Made by a program: the position numbers and the translations under genes | The notes under the pieces: generated by a model | The model's database searches: none | What the model saw: the letters and a program-made list of their open reading frames with translations, nothing else | What the model was told of the DNA's origin: nothing | Source of the DNA: Cotesia glomerata | Lineage: Eukaryota; Arthropoda; Insecta; Hymenoptera; Braconidae | Length of the DNA stretch: 64,000 nucleotides | Direction of reading: 5' to 3' | Assembly (NCBI RefSeq): GCF_020080835.1 | Contig: NC_058166.1 | Span: 16,517,043 to 16,581,042 of the forward strand | Part shown: piece by piece, positions 13,241 to 24,185 of the stretch | Layout of the letters: each line of letters opens with the position of its first letter | Position numbering within the stretch: position 1 is the first letter of the stretch

Positions 13241-14081
13241 GGGTAAATGCATCAATTATTGACCAATTAAGGTTTTCTTTTTCTGTACTAAGCTATAAAA
13301 AAACTATTAACTTATCAACTACAATTTGTAATGGATTTTATTAAAGTTAAATACTTAATTAATAATAATTAATAACTATTTATAATAAAAATTAACAAAA
13401 TTATAATAATTTTGTTATTTAAATCTTGAAACACTAAAATCACCAATTATTGACCGAAGAAACCCAATAAATGACCGACCGTTCTCCAATTAATTGACCG
13501 CTGAAATAATTATAAGTAATTTTGTAAACTACATGTATGTAATTAAATTTATTCAGTTCTTTTGAAGTATTAACGACATCTTTAACAAAACTAAACTTCC
13601 AATATAATTTTAAATCGTACTTTTTTATAAAATAATATAAATAATAGCAATAATTAACATAAAGTCACATTTCTTTAGGTCACAAATAATCACAAATTCA
13701 TTTTGATGACGATAATTCTTCTGACCCTCGCAGATTTTGAAATGCCGTAAATTTTCGGTATTAATGCGTTTACCATAAATTAACCGTTATAATTCTGAAA
13801 TAATACGGTATTTCTGTGGTTTTTTTGGCCAGTTTTTCTACTACAGTTATACAGCATTTCTACCGTACTTTTGCTGTAAAGTTCAAAAATTATACGATAA
13901 AATTACCGTAAAGCTCTAGAACTTTTACCGTAAAAAATCTATGTATTAACGATAATATTACTATAATTTTACAATAATAAAATGGTATTTCTACGGTAAA
14001 AATACCAAAGATATACTGCAATTTTACCGCGTTTATACTGATATAATTAAAGATATAATGCTTTCTACCGTAAGATGGATG

Positions 14082-14351
14082 CACTGATAAAAGGATTTGT
14101 TTATAGTTAAAAATATTTGTTAATATTTAACAAATCATTTATTAGAGGCCACTTTTTAGTCCTTAACAAATATTTTTTGGTCGTGAAAAAGATTTATTAA
14201 TATTTAATAAATGAATATTTGATTTATTAAATACAAACAAATCATTTTAAATACTAAGAAATATTTGTTTGATACTAAAAATGGTCTCTAATAAATGATT
14301 TGTTAACTATTAACAAATATTTTTTAATACAAATAAATCCTTCTATCAGTG
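14082..14351. mobile_element. Palindromic MITE, CACTGATA family
   Basis: The 270-bp element begins CACTGATAAAAGGATTTGTT and ends with the inverse (AAATCCTTCTATCAGTG). It is self-complementary along nearly its whole length and very similar to 16058-16329. Confidence 0.8.
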
Positions 14352-14411
14352 TGGTTGTGTTTATTACTCGGTGAGTCTTATTAGGTGACTGAGTATATAG
14401 ATACGGATAGT

Positions 14412-14484
14412 ATCTCTGATAGCTCAACTGGTAGAGCCTTCGGCGCGTAACTAGATGATCCGGGTTCGAATCCCGGTCTGGACA
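14412..14484 (+). pseudogene. tRNA-like relic
   Basis: The A box TAGCTCAACTGG and B box GGTTCGAATCC are intact. The D stem (GCTC/GAGC) and T stem (CCGGG/CCCGG) pair perfectly. The acceptor strands do not pair, the anticodon stem is poor and the base before the CGT anticodon position is G instead of T. An A-rich tail follows. A SINE head or dead tRNA is likelier than a working tRNA. Confidence 0.6.
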
Positions 14485-15495
14485 AAAGAAAATGATAATA
14501 ATAATAATAACAGAGAAATTAATTTATCAACCTCTTAAAAATTATTCATGATATTTATAATATTATAAAAAAATTTTAAGCTATTGAAAAATAGTAGTAA
14601 AGCAGCATATTTTTGGTATTTTGCCGATAATAGAAAGTAGGGATCTTTTTTTCCCGTTTTTTGCTGCAATAGTGCCGCAGATATAAAGTAAATATGCGGT
14701 ACATTATGGTTAAAATGCTGTTTATGTACCGTAATTTTTCTATTGTATTGCCGTAAATATTCTGAATTTATTTCGTAATTTTTTCGTTGTAATTCTACAA
14801 AAAAACTGGCTAAAATAACTGAAGTAATACGGTAAAAATACAGCATTTATATCGTATAAATACCGAGTCTTTACGGCATTTCCAAAACCATGAGAGGATT
14901 CACTTGAAATTTTTTTTATTCTTCTTCTTCTTTTTTTCAATTAAAGCTTTTTTACTAGCTTTTAACTCTTTTTTTTTTTTTTTAATTGCTTAGCAATTTT
15001 TTCTTCTAATAATTTGTTCTTTAATATAACCGTTCACCAAAAAAATTAGAACAAAATAAAATTTAATAATCAAAAAAGATTTTAAGTATTATTTTAATTA
15101 TAAATATACATTTTATAATCATTATTTTTATATTTACAAAATATTGAATGACTAAAGTACTTTAAGCACTTGACAGATTTAATTTTGAGGTTAAGAAGTT
15201 TGTATTATAAATATTCGGTCATTAATTGGATTGTGATAAAATCAGAGGGTCTAATAAATGACCGAATGAATTTTTTACTGGGTAATGGGCTTCTGACGGA
15301 TCCAATAGTTGACCGGTCTTAAAATAATATTAAAACTGATAATTTTACTGTATTTTTCTATAAAAGTTGGAATCTGATCTTTAATTAACATAATAAAACG
15401 AAAATATTTTATATTATTTCAACACAAATTATTATTTCAAAGTTCAACACAAATTCCTTAAATTTTTAGTATGGAAAATTGACCGAATTTACCCT

Positions 15496-16040
15496 AAACC
15501 GGGCTCGGATAAGGAAGAACTTTGTCGTAGATTTAAAATGCTTTCTTTAAAGGACCGCCGACTATGTGCCAGTGCTATTTTCTTGACGCGACTGATACAG
15601 GGCAAGGTTGATTGTCCGAGACTTCTAGAATCAATTACTTTCAGAACTCCGACCTGGAGAAGTAATGTTCCCTTTCAACTTCCACTAACGAGTACTAACT
15701 TCGCTGCATCTGCTCCTATTTATCGTTTAATGTATGCTTTTAACTTGTTTTATAAAATTGATAACAGCCTTGACATCTACACGATAAATAATGTTGGCTC
15801 TCTTGCAAAACTTTGTTCCTCAATTGGACACTGACTTAGTGCATCCTATCTAATTGTTAATTACTATCAAATGATATATGATCAATTTATCAGATAAAGC
15901 ATAGACTTACTACTATTAATTTTATATTTAAGCTTTACTATAATAAAACAATTGTTATATTCATTTCTTTTCTATGGAACCCAATTATTGGCATTGCTGT
16001 AGGGTTCAATGTACTGTTAAAATAAATAAATAAATATTAT
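15496..16040 (+). pseudogene. 5'-truncated LINE reverse-transcriptase tail
   Basis: The frame starts before the ATG at 15538 (PGSDKEELCRRFK) and runs MLSLKDRRLCASAIFLTRLI, then QGKVDCPRLLESITFRTP and APIYRLMYAFN, to the stop at 15832-15834. The LKDRR...A..FL..LI.G..DCP..L pattern is typical of the C-terminus of Jockey-type LINE reverse transcriptases. A 3' UTR of about 180 bases ends in a TAAATAAATAAA-type tail at 16018-16035. The catalytic core is missing. Confidence 0.75.
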
Positions 16041-16057
16041 CTCACTCTCCAATTGTA

Positions 16058-16329
16058 CACTGATAGAAGGATTTGTTTATAGTTAAAAATATTTGTTAAT
16101 ATTTAACAAATCATTTATTAGAGACCACTTTTTAGTTCTTAACAAATATTTCTTAGTATTTAAAAAGATTTATTAATATTTAATAAATGAATATCTGATT
16201 TATTAAATACAAACAAATCATTTTAAATACTAAGAAATATTTGTTTGATACTAAAAAATGGTCTCTAATAAATGATTTGTTAACTATTAACAAATATTTT
16301 TTTAATACAAATAAATCCTTCTATCAGTG
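16058..16329. mobile_element. Palindromic MITE, CACTGATA family, TA-flanked
   Basis: CACTGATAGAAGGATTTGTT and its inverse bound a near-perfect palindrome. TA is present on both sides (16056-16057, 16330-16331), consistent with a TA target duplication. Nearly identical to 14082-14351. Confidence 0.82.
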
Positions 16330-16509
16330 TACGCTAGTTATTTTTGACCGGTTTATGGCTGGTCGCGTTGTAAACAAACATAAAATATTTTTTTTAAAGC
16401 TGTAATCACTGCGCAATAAATTGCGTAATTTTTTATTATGATGATTAATTAACTTTTATATACATCGGTCAATTAATTGGTGACCGGTCAACAACTGGTG
16501 CATTTACCC

Positions 16510-17149
16510 TATGTAAAAAGAAATTTTTCTTACCCTCTGAAAGAAAAAAAAAATTATTTTCTAGCAGGATAATTATGATCAGTGTAAAAAATAAATGAAT
16601 AATTTATTTTTTCAATACGATATTTATTATACATTTAATTAATGGAAGGAATAATTATTTACATATAAAACAAAATAATTATTTAATTAAAAACGACAAT
16701 TATTGGCTCGAGTTATATAATATAATTTTATATTATAACTTACTTTAATAACTTATCGATACATACAAGTGTTAATTCATTACTTTTTTTTTATCAATAT
16801 CAATATTAATATATGCTTTGTTTAATTGTAAATAACAATTTACATCAAAAGATAACATACATTTTTTTTTTTTAAAATGAATGAGTGTTTTTTTTAAATA
16901 CAAGTGTAGTGTAGCTTAAATTTAATTTAACATTACTTATACATCTTAATTAACCACTTAATTTATTATAATTATCATAATTATTTATACTCTCGGATAA
17001 AAATGATTCGTCGTCTATCTAGGTCATAAATAGTTCATATTGTAACATACAATAAATATATATAATAACTGGAAGCCCTAGACTACTAGGTTTTACATGG
17101 ACGATGTTAATCGCGTATCGATGACGAATAAGTCCGGTGATGAATAAAG
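16510..17149 (-). other. Likely 3' UTR and downstream flank of the Beat gene
   Basis: AT-rich sequence after the stop codon, with no other coding signal. A candidate AATAAA (minus strand) lies at 16962-16967. Confidence 0.4.
16962..16967 (-). terminator. Candidate polyadenylation signal
   Basis: This is the first AATAAA on the minus strand after the stop codon at 17150. It would give a 3' UTR of about 200 bases. In sequence this AT-rich the hexamer is common by chance. Confidence 0.3.
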
Positions 17150-17253
17150 CTACCTATTGAGCTTGGACAATGCCAGTGCGCCGGCGATCAGCCAGAGTAT
17201 CCTCATCCATCGGTCCTCGAGTGTCCCGGACAATGTCGTCTCGCATCCGTTCT
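17150..17253 (-). CDS. beat: Beat-family terminal exon: hydrophobic C-terminal tail and stop
   Basis: After a CTTTACAG acceptor, the first two bases complete the split codon (A|AG, Lys). The frame then reads NGCETTLSGTLEDRW, followed by MRILWLIAGALALSKLNR and a TAG at 17150-17152. The run ILWLIAGALAL looks like a C-terminal membrane segment or GPI-attachment signal, as expected for an anchored Beat protein. Support comes from exact phase agreement with the exon ending at 33744, a good acceptor, G+C well above the surroundings and a well-formed hydrophobic tail. The link spans a 16.5-kb intron and is inferred, so transcript data should confirm it. An open frame on the opposite strand here is antisense. 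Confidence 0.8.
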
Positions 17254-17580
17254 CTGTAAAGCAGACCAAGGAACCGTTTTACAACAGACAAAAGCTTCAA
17301 GATACTTTATTGTTTTCAGTTATTTACATTCTTTCATTTTACTTTGTTGAATTTACTCGATATGGGTGGAATGAGATAAGGATCTGGAATCCGGTACGTG
17401 ATTGTCCGTAAGATTGAATTCTTTGTTCTAAGAATCAAATAATGACAATAAACTAACTGGGTAAATAAAGTTCTATTAATGACGATAATTGATCGGGAAA
17501 CAATTAAAAGAAAACAGAGGTTCATTTTTTTCGAAAGCTTTAATTTTTAATGAGTCTATTTAGAATTTTTCTATTAGTTT
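17254..17580 (-). other. Beat intron, 5' flank of terminal exon
   Basis: Intronic by the gene model; no other feature seen. Confidence 0.5.
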
Positions 17581-19275
17581 TTGACGATATGCCATATATG
17601 GGATCGTAAGTCATATATGTGATCTCATCTATACTAGTAAATAGAGAGCCGGTTTTTTTGTTCGGTTATACTGCGAAAACTACTGAACCGATCGGAATAA
17701 TACTTATACTATAAGATGCAGCGTATTTCGGAGAAGGTTTTAGTATATGATATGTTGGTGATTACTTATCCAGAAGCTATATTTTTTTGACTTAGAAATA
17801 ATGAATTTTTATTGTAACTTAAATTTATTCTATTCGATTGTCATTTGTTTAAAATAAATTTTTTAATTCTATTGGTTATGTTTGTATACTAGGCATATTT
17901 CTTCACTTATGAGACCTGCAATTTCTTTAACTGAAACTTTCAATGGTCATTACAAATTTTTTATTTCATATCAATTATTATTCATTTTTGTAAGAAAGAC
18001 ACGGGAATGTTATAATGATTGCACATTGAAAGTTACAATAAATATTAGCTAGAATAATTACATGGATAAAAGGTGCATGCCAATTCGATAGAATTGGGAA
18101 TCTGTGCAAGTCAAAACAATACTCTAATTAAATTTCAAGCCTAGATCTAAAAATGCAATTCTATAAAGCGCCCAGCGGAGCGGGCGAGTAACAGCTAGTG
18201 TTACATATATGATCATATATATCTCATGTGATCATATATGCCATTTCTGAAACTATATAAAACATTGATAATCACATATTAAATATATTTGATCATATGC
18301 CTTATATGTGATCATATATGACGTTTATATAATCTTGTATATCATATATATGACCATGTATCCCATATATGGGATCGTAAGTCATATATGTGATCTTATG
18401 TTACATATATGATCATATACATCACAGATGTGATCATATGACATATGTGATCATATATGATCGTGTATATCATATTATATAACCATACATACCATGTATG
18501 GGATCATAAGTGATGTATGTGATCTTATGTTATATATATGATCATATATATCACATATGTGATCATATATGCCATTTCTGTAACCATATACCACATTAAT
18601 AATCACATATCAAATATATACTACATGTGTGACTATATATGTCAGATATGTCATCATATCTGACGAATATAGAACCATATGTGTCATATATACCACATAT
18701 GTGATCTTATATATTATGGATAATTACATAATTTTCTTAAGCGGTCATATATGTGACCATATATGTCAAGGATGATCATATTTATCATCTATATGATCAT
18801 ATACATCAGATATCTCATCATATATCACAAATATCTGGTCACATATGTTACAAATGCCATATATCGACGGTCTAATTAACAATTGGTCTTACTTATTTTT
18901 TAGAAGAAGGTTTTTTAACATTTTGATGTAGCAATAGTCTAATTATAAATTATTTGAATAATCTAAACCAAAATATTATACCTCTATTAGATATTAAATT
19001 GTTTTTTAAAGTGATAATAAATTTTGAACTAATTGTTTTTTCGCACAAATGGAAGATTTTCTAAAATGGAGTTAGACAATTTGCTAATTAGAACGTCGAT
19101 ATGTGACCATATCTGTCGTGGATGGTAACATTTATTACATAGGGTCACAGATATCATATATGTGACCACATAAGTCAGATATATTGAATATTTAGCCATA
19201 TATGTCATATTTACTATGGAATACATCATATATAAGATTATATGTCACATTTGTGGCCATATATATCATATATGA
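17581..19275. repeat. Degenerate TGATCATATATG-type satellite-like repeat
   Basis: Palindromic words such as GATCATATATG, CATATATGTGATC and GGGATCGTAAGTCATATATG recur irregularly at roughly 20-30 bp, with larger repeats (gggatcgtaag at 18371 and gggatcataag at 18500). A Helitron-like element interrupts it at 17628-18198, and ordinary AT-rich DNA at about 18880-19090. Related ATATGGCC/GATCATATA words also appear at 31970-32100. Confidence 0.65.
17628..18198 (+). mobile_element. Helitron-like element of a second family
   Basis: It starts TCTATACTAGTAAATAGAGA after A and ends GCGCCCAGCGGAGCGGGCGA ... CTAG before T. The GC-rich hairpin a few bases before CTAG is a classic Helitron 3' end. The flanks join into GTGATCTcA|TGTTACATATATGATC, and the same sequence without the insert is present at about 18376-18412 (GTGATCTTATGTTACATATA). 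At 571 bp with no coding capacity it is non-autonomous. Confidence 0.85.
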
Positions 19276-19997
19276 TTATTTTTAAGCATTATTTTTAAGA
19301 AAAAATTCAACAAATGTCAAATAAACTATCTATTATTTTTTTTCCAGAATTACAAGAACAAAAAAAAATTAAGAACGTCCAACCTGAAATTGTTAAACTT
19401 CAGAAACAAAAATCCGATAACTACCCTTTTTTATAAAAACTATTTTTGTTAAAAAAAAAAAAAAAAAGTAGTAATTCTATTTACTCATTTTATATTTTAA
19501 AAGAAGCTTTTTTTTACAGCAAAGCTTCTTTTGGTAGTAGAGTAAAAGACTCACTTGAGCAAAGAAAAATCGCATTAGCGACGAGGTGGTTTTTTTTCAT
19601 AGCTTTGTTTTAAAGACAGAGGTAATGCTGATGTGAATTATGATGATTGTGTAAGTGAATTTCACCATTAAAGTGAGTGTATTATGCAGAAAGTTGAACT
19701 CTTTCCCTCTCACCGAGTATTTAAAATTATTTTTAAAAATATATTTTTAAATTTAAATGACTAAGAATTTCATTGGAATTGTTAATTTTTTATCAAAGCC
19801 AAAAAGTTTCCAAAAAAAGTGATAAATTTGCTTAGAAAAGTTTATTACTCGATAAAAAGATTAATCACCAGCTGGTTCCATTACGCTCGATGTTGGTGTT
19901 CTTTTTTTTTTGCCTTTTTCGAAAGCTCGATTGATAAAAATTCGTAAATTTAACGTCTCGTCATTCAATCTCCGCGCAATGTCAATCCTTATATCTA

Positions 19998-20031
<34 letters not shown>

Positions 20032-21180
20032 CATTTATTTATCTTTTTGGATTAGTAAAATTTACTATCAAGGATTTTTCATGACGTGATTAATTTGTAT
20101 TGTTACTACTTCGTCAATTCGTATCGTGTCAGATTGAAATGTTCTACGACTAATCCGCGTAACAATGTTTTTAAAAAAAATATTAATGGACAGATTTTTT
20201 TGGCACTCCTCCATATGACAATTGTTACACATCCCGGGTTTATATGATCGATGTTTTTATTTTCTTTTTTTTTTTTTTTGTCAGAAAAAGAGTATTGAGT
20301 ATTGAGTTGCGATCGGATATAAATGAAAATAACAGCTTCGAAATTTATTTTCAACGCCCATTTATATTCTTTTTTTTTTTTTCAAATAAAAACAAAGAGA
20401 TTATTGCCATATATTAATTAAAAACTATCAAATTTTTTTGCTTTACAATCGACGTAAAAATTTTTGTGGTGAAATTGATAGTTTTGAATAAAAATATGAA
20501 ACTTTTAATGATGTGAAAAACGTTCGAGTTTAATGTTTTTAGAAATTTTATCGTAATTAGACTTTAAATAGTAGATTTGATCCGAAATATGTTTGGAGCT
20601 TTCAAAGGGAAAACTTTGAAGCACAGATATGAAATAATTGCCTTTTTATCTGTAATACTGTACTTTATACTGTAATAATTAAGATTATATCTTGTAATAA
20701 TGCAATTGCAATTAGAAATATAGAATTTAACAGTTTATAATGTATTTTTAGTTGCGTGAAATTTTAAACTAGAAGTTAATTATTATTTTGTAACAGTTAT
20801 TTATTGAGAAATTAATAATTAATAACTGAAACTGTCAAAATTCTCTTTTATCGGTGAATTTTTTTGTTTTATCAGAATAAATGAATTTTTAATTGTAAGA
20901 ATAAGATTGAAAATGTAAGCTATTAATTATCGAGAATAATAGATATCCTGTGAATTATAACAGCTAAACCTGTAATTGTTAAAATTTCAAGCTCAGTTAT
21001 AGAAATCTAGTAAAGAATTTTTACAAAAAAATAAAGTGAGAGTTATTAAATGAGAGAAAAAAATTTAAAGGTTTAAACCTTTAACTATTATAAAAATTGT
21101 CCAAGGTTTTAAATAACATTTTTAATAATCGCTTCATCGCTCAGAAATAATGTAAATTTTACAATTTCATACTAGAAGGA
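19276..21180. other. Beat intron, AT-rich
   Basis: No gene or clear repeat is recognised apart from poly-A/T tracts and an (AC)n microsatellite at 20001-20029. Confidence 0.5.
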
Positions 21181-21799
21181 CTTGCCTGGTATTTAAAACT
21201 GTAATAAATTAAATTTTTTCTTCCTAATTATTTTCTTGAGCGAAAAAAAATTTTTTTTTGACACAAGAAATTTCACTTATTCCAACAAAATTAATTCTCT
21301 TGCTTTAAGAAATACGTATCATGATCCAAGAAAATTTATTTAAGTCAAGAAAATCTTGTTGTTTTGAGAAAATTCAGCCTCTTGCTCCTAAAAATTAAAT
21401 ATAAAAATAGAAGTATATTTTCATTAATATTTTTATTGATTAAAATATCAAATGGGAAGATCAAATAATATTTCATCATTTTTTTTCATTCAACATGTAT
21501 AATTGCACGCTAAAATAATATAAAATGGGTATCAAATATTCAAGAGAAAAATTTTCTCAAGGTGAGAAAATTTTTTTCTCAGCTGAAGTAGGTGGCGCTG
21601 CTTCCCTAAAGTATCTAAAAATCTTAATCAAATATAAAAATTTATTGTATCAAGTATTTATGATAATTTGAATTAAGAAAAAATGACTTCCACCAAGAAT
21701 AGAATTTCTCGAAAAATTTTTACTTCAGCCACACAACTTCAGTCTTTCTTCAGGCACCCGAAAATTTTATTGAGCCAAGAATGTTGTTCTCCAGTTAAG
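21181..21799 (-). mobile_element. GGCGCC-core interspersed element, copy 1
   Basis: Reverse copy of the family also at 23590-24185, 29645-30322 and 49125-49805. It is recognised by TAGGTGGCGCTGCTTCCC (21589-21606), flanked by CTTGAGAAAATTTTTCTC-type palindromes, and by CAAGAAAATTT/CTTGGCTCAAG motifs toward the ends. The distal end runs into a Helitron-like fragment. Confidence 0.6.
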
Positions 21800-22480
21800 A
21801 AATAATATATATAAATATATAAAATATATGATAAATTGATGTGGGTACTCAAATGAAAGGTCTTGATGAGTGTAATATCGGGATGAGCTTATATCTTTAA
21901 AAATATCATTAGTTGACAAGATAGCAATGTCAGTTCTTAGTTATTGACATTTTTTAAGATATAAGCTCATCCTGATGTTACACTCATCAAGAGTTTTCAC
22001 TAGAGTACCCACATGCATTTTTGATATATTTTTCATATATACATGTGTATAATATATATAAATATATGAAAAATTGATATGGGTACTCAAATGAAAGGTC
22101 TCGATGAGTGTAACATCGAGATGAGCTTATATTTTTAAAAATGTCAATAGTTCACAAGACATTTGTTAAATTGCACTGTACTCTTACCTATCAATGATTT
22201 TGAAGATATAAGCTCATCCCGATATTACACTCATCAAGAGCTTTCATTCAAGTACCCACATGCATTTCGATGTATTTTTCATATATACATATATATAATA
22301 TATATAAATATATGAAAAATTGATGTGGGTACTTAAATGAAAGGTCTTGATGAATGTAACATCTGGATGAGCTTATATCTTTAAAAATGTCAATAGTTCA
22401 CAAGATACAAGGTCATTTCTTAATTATCGATATTTTTAAAGATGTAAGCTCATCCTGATGTTACACTCATCAAGAGCTTT
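21800..22480 (-). mobile_element. Helitron-like palindrome array fragment, copy 5
   Basis: Half unit, two full units (21955-22145, 22200-22390) and a final half unit of the same palindrome. Both element termini are missing. It abuts or interrupts the GGCGCC-core element, whose CTCTTGATCCAAA motif resumes at about 22480. Confidence 0.6.
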
Positions 22481-22529
22481 CTCTTGATCCAAAGCTTTTC
22501 TCTTGATCCAAATTAATTTTTTTTTCAGT

Positions 22530-23590
22530 CTACTCTGCTGCATCTTTAACTTTATTTTCTTCCAAATTAGCATTATCATTTTGTCTTCCATCATAATCAA
22601 TATATTGACTTGCGATCAAGAATTCGAGGGTGAAAGCCAGTGCGAGGGCACAGTGGTCGTCTTCAGTATCTTACTAATGGAATATGCGCTGGCGCTCTCA
22701 CCTTCATCTCCCGTCTGTATTCCATTGGTTGTGAGTGGCTGCATACCAAGAACACACCGAATTCCTCCGGTTAATAGTGGTTGATATAATTCACATCCAC
22801 ACAGACCCATAGGTATCAATCAACTTGTCTATTAGCTTCTGTTCCTTCATTAATTGGCTGGTGCATTAGTCGACATCAACATCAACATCAAAATCTTAAT
22901 TCCTCTTTATTCCTCCAATCAACTGGTCGAGTGGATTAGATGTTTGGAAATAATTGTTAATTTGATTTAAGCTGTCTGTGATGTGTATCACATCTACTCG
23001 CCCTGCATCTGTCAGTTATAACACGTATAAACTATTTCTCTTCCTCTCAACTCGGAAAACTCATCCTCAAATATGAGGTTTTCGTTACCTACATAAACTT
23101 CTGCAACGGCAAATACTCCGCCACTGGAGAGGAGAGTTTCGCGTACTTAGTGCTACACAAAGGAGTGTGTGAGTGTAAGAGAGGGTGAGCGTCCGAGAAA
23201 GATAGAGACAGATAAAGAGTTAGTAACTGCAACTGTAACTGCAGGTACCTCAGTTGTAATTTACTCAACACTCGCTACCAACATCCAACATCCCACGCTC
23301 AACTCCGGAACCTTTCTGTCATTAATTTAATGCTCTGAATTCATTTATATGTCTGAATTAGACTAGACGCTTTAATTTATTATTTTTCGATAACTTTTAT
23401 GTCGAAATTATTTCGGAATTAAAACTTTTGGTATTTGTTAGCAGATTAAGGAAAGTTTGTTTGCTAATTATGTATTGGTGTGTTGTAATCAGTAGTACAA
23501 CTAATTCTGTTGAAAAAAAAAAGGGGGATTTAAATGAAACTTTTATTAAAAGTGCTTATAATGATTTGAACTTTAAAACAGTATTTACTC
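22530..23590. other. Beat intron, moderate-GC single-copy stretch
   Basis: Positions 22590-22920 and 23040-23320 are richer in G+C than the surrounding intron. They hold short frames on both strands without recognisable domains. Conserved non-coding sequence is possible but unproven. Confidence 0.4.
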
Positions 23591-24185
23591 TCGAATAAAT
23601 ACTGGAGAAGAAAATTCTTGGCTCAAGAAAATTTTCAGGTGCCTAAAGGAAGACCGAAGTTGTGTTGGCTGAAGTAAAAATTTTTCGAGAAATTCTATTT
23701 TTGGTGGAAGTCATTTTTTCTTAATTCAAATTATCATAAATATTTGATATAATAAATTTTTATATTTGATCAAGATTTTTAGATACTTTAGGGAAGCAGC
23801 GCCACCTAGTTCAGCTGAGAAAAAAATTTTCTCACCTTGCGAAAATTTTTCTCTTGAATATTTGATACCCATTTTATATTATTTTACCGTGCTATTATAC
23901 ATATTGAATGAAAAAATATAATGAAATATTATTTGATCTTCCCATTTGACATGTTAATCAATAAAAATAGTAATGAAAATTTACTTCTATCTTTATATTT
24001 AATTTTTTGGAGCAAGAGAGAAATTTTCTCAAGACAAGAAAATTTACTTCTATCAAGAACTAAATTTTTTGGAGCAAGAGGATGAATTTTCTTAAAACAA
24101 CAAGATTTACTTGATTTAAATAAATTTTCTTGGATCAACATACGTATTTCTTAAAGCAAGAGAATTAATTTTGTTGAAATTTTGA
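23590..24185 (+). mobile_element. GGCGCC-core interspersed element, copy 2
   Basis: Contains GGGAAGCAGCGCCACCTA at 23791-23808 and shares order and motifs with the copies at 29645 and 49125. Its 3' end appears shorter than theirs. No coding capacity. Confidence 0.65.

Larger units (their letters stand above)
13735..14889. mobile_element. Element with long diverged terminal inverted repeats
   Basis: Positions 13735-14080 and 14570-14889 are inverted relatives. Both begin AAATGCCGTAAA from the outside and share TACCGTA-type motifs and a TTGGCCAGTTTTTCTAC-like run. A MITE and a tRNA-like relic lie between the arms. No coding capacity is seen. Confidence 0.45.
13241..16509. mobile_element. Nested DNA-transposon remnant with GGGTAAATGCA ends
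   Basis: The first and last 24 bases are inverted repeats (21 of 24 match), beginning GGGTAAATGCA, each flanked by TA. The motif ATTGACCG or its complement recurs about ten times near both ends (13260-13500, 15210-15490, 16340-16500), like subterminal transposase sites. The interior holds other insertions: a long-TIR element (13735-14889), a palindromic MITE (14082-14351), a tRNA relic, a LINE fragment and a second MITE (16058-16329). No transposase frame survives. Confidence 0.55.

Noticed and set aside
14412..14484. Functional tRNA gene
   Set aside because: A and B boxes and D and T stems are intact, but the acceptor strands do not pair and the anticodon arm is defective.
17157..17411. 84-codon plus-strand open frame
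   Set aside because: Antisense to the terminal Beat exon, which has matching splice phase and a hydrophobic tail.
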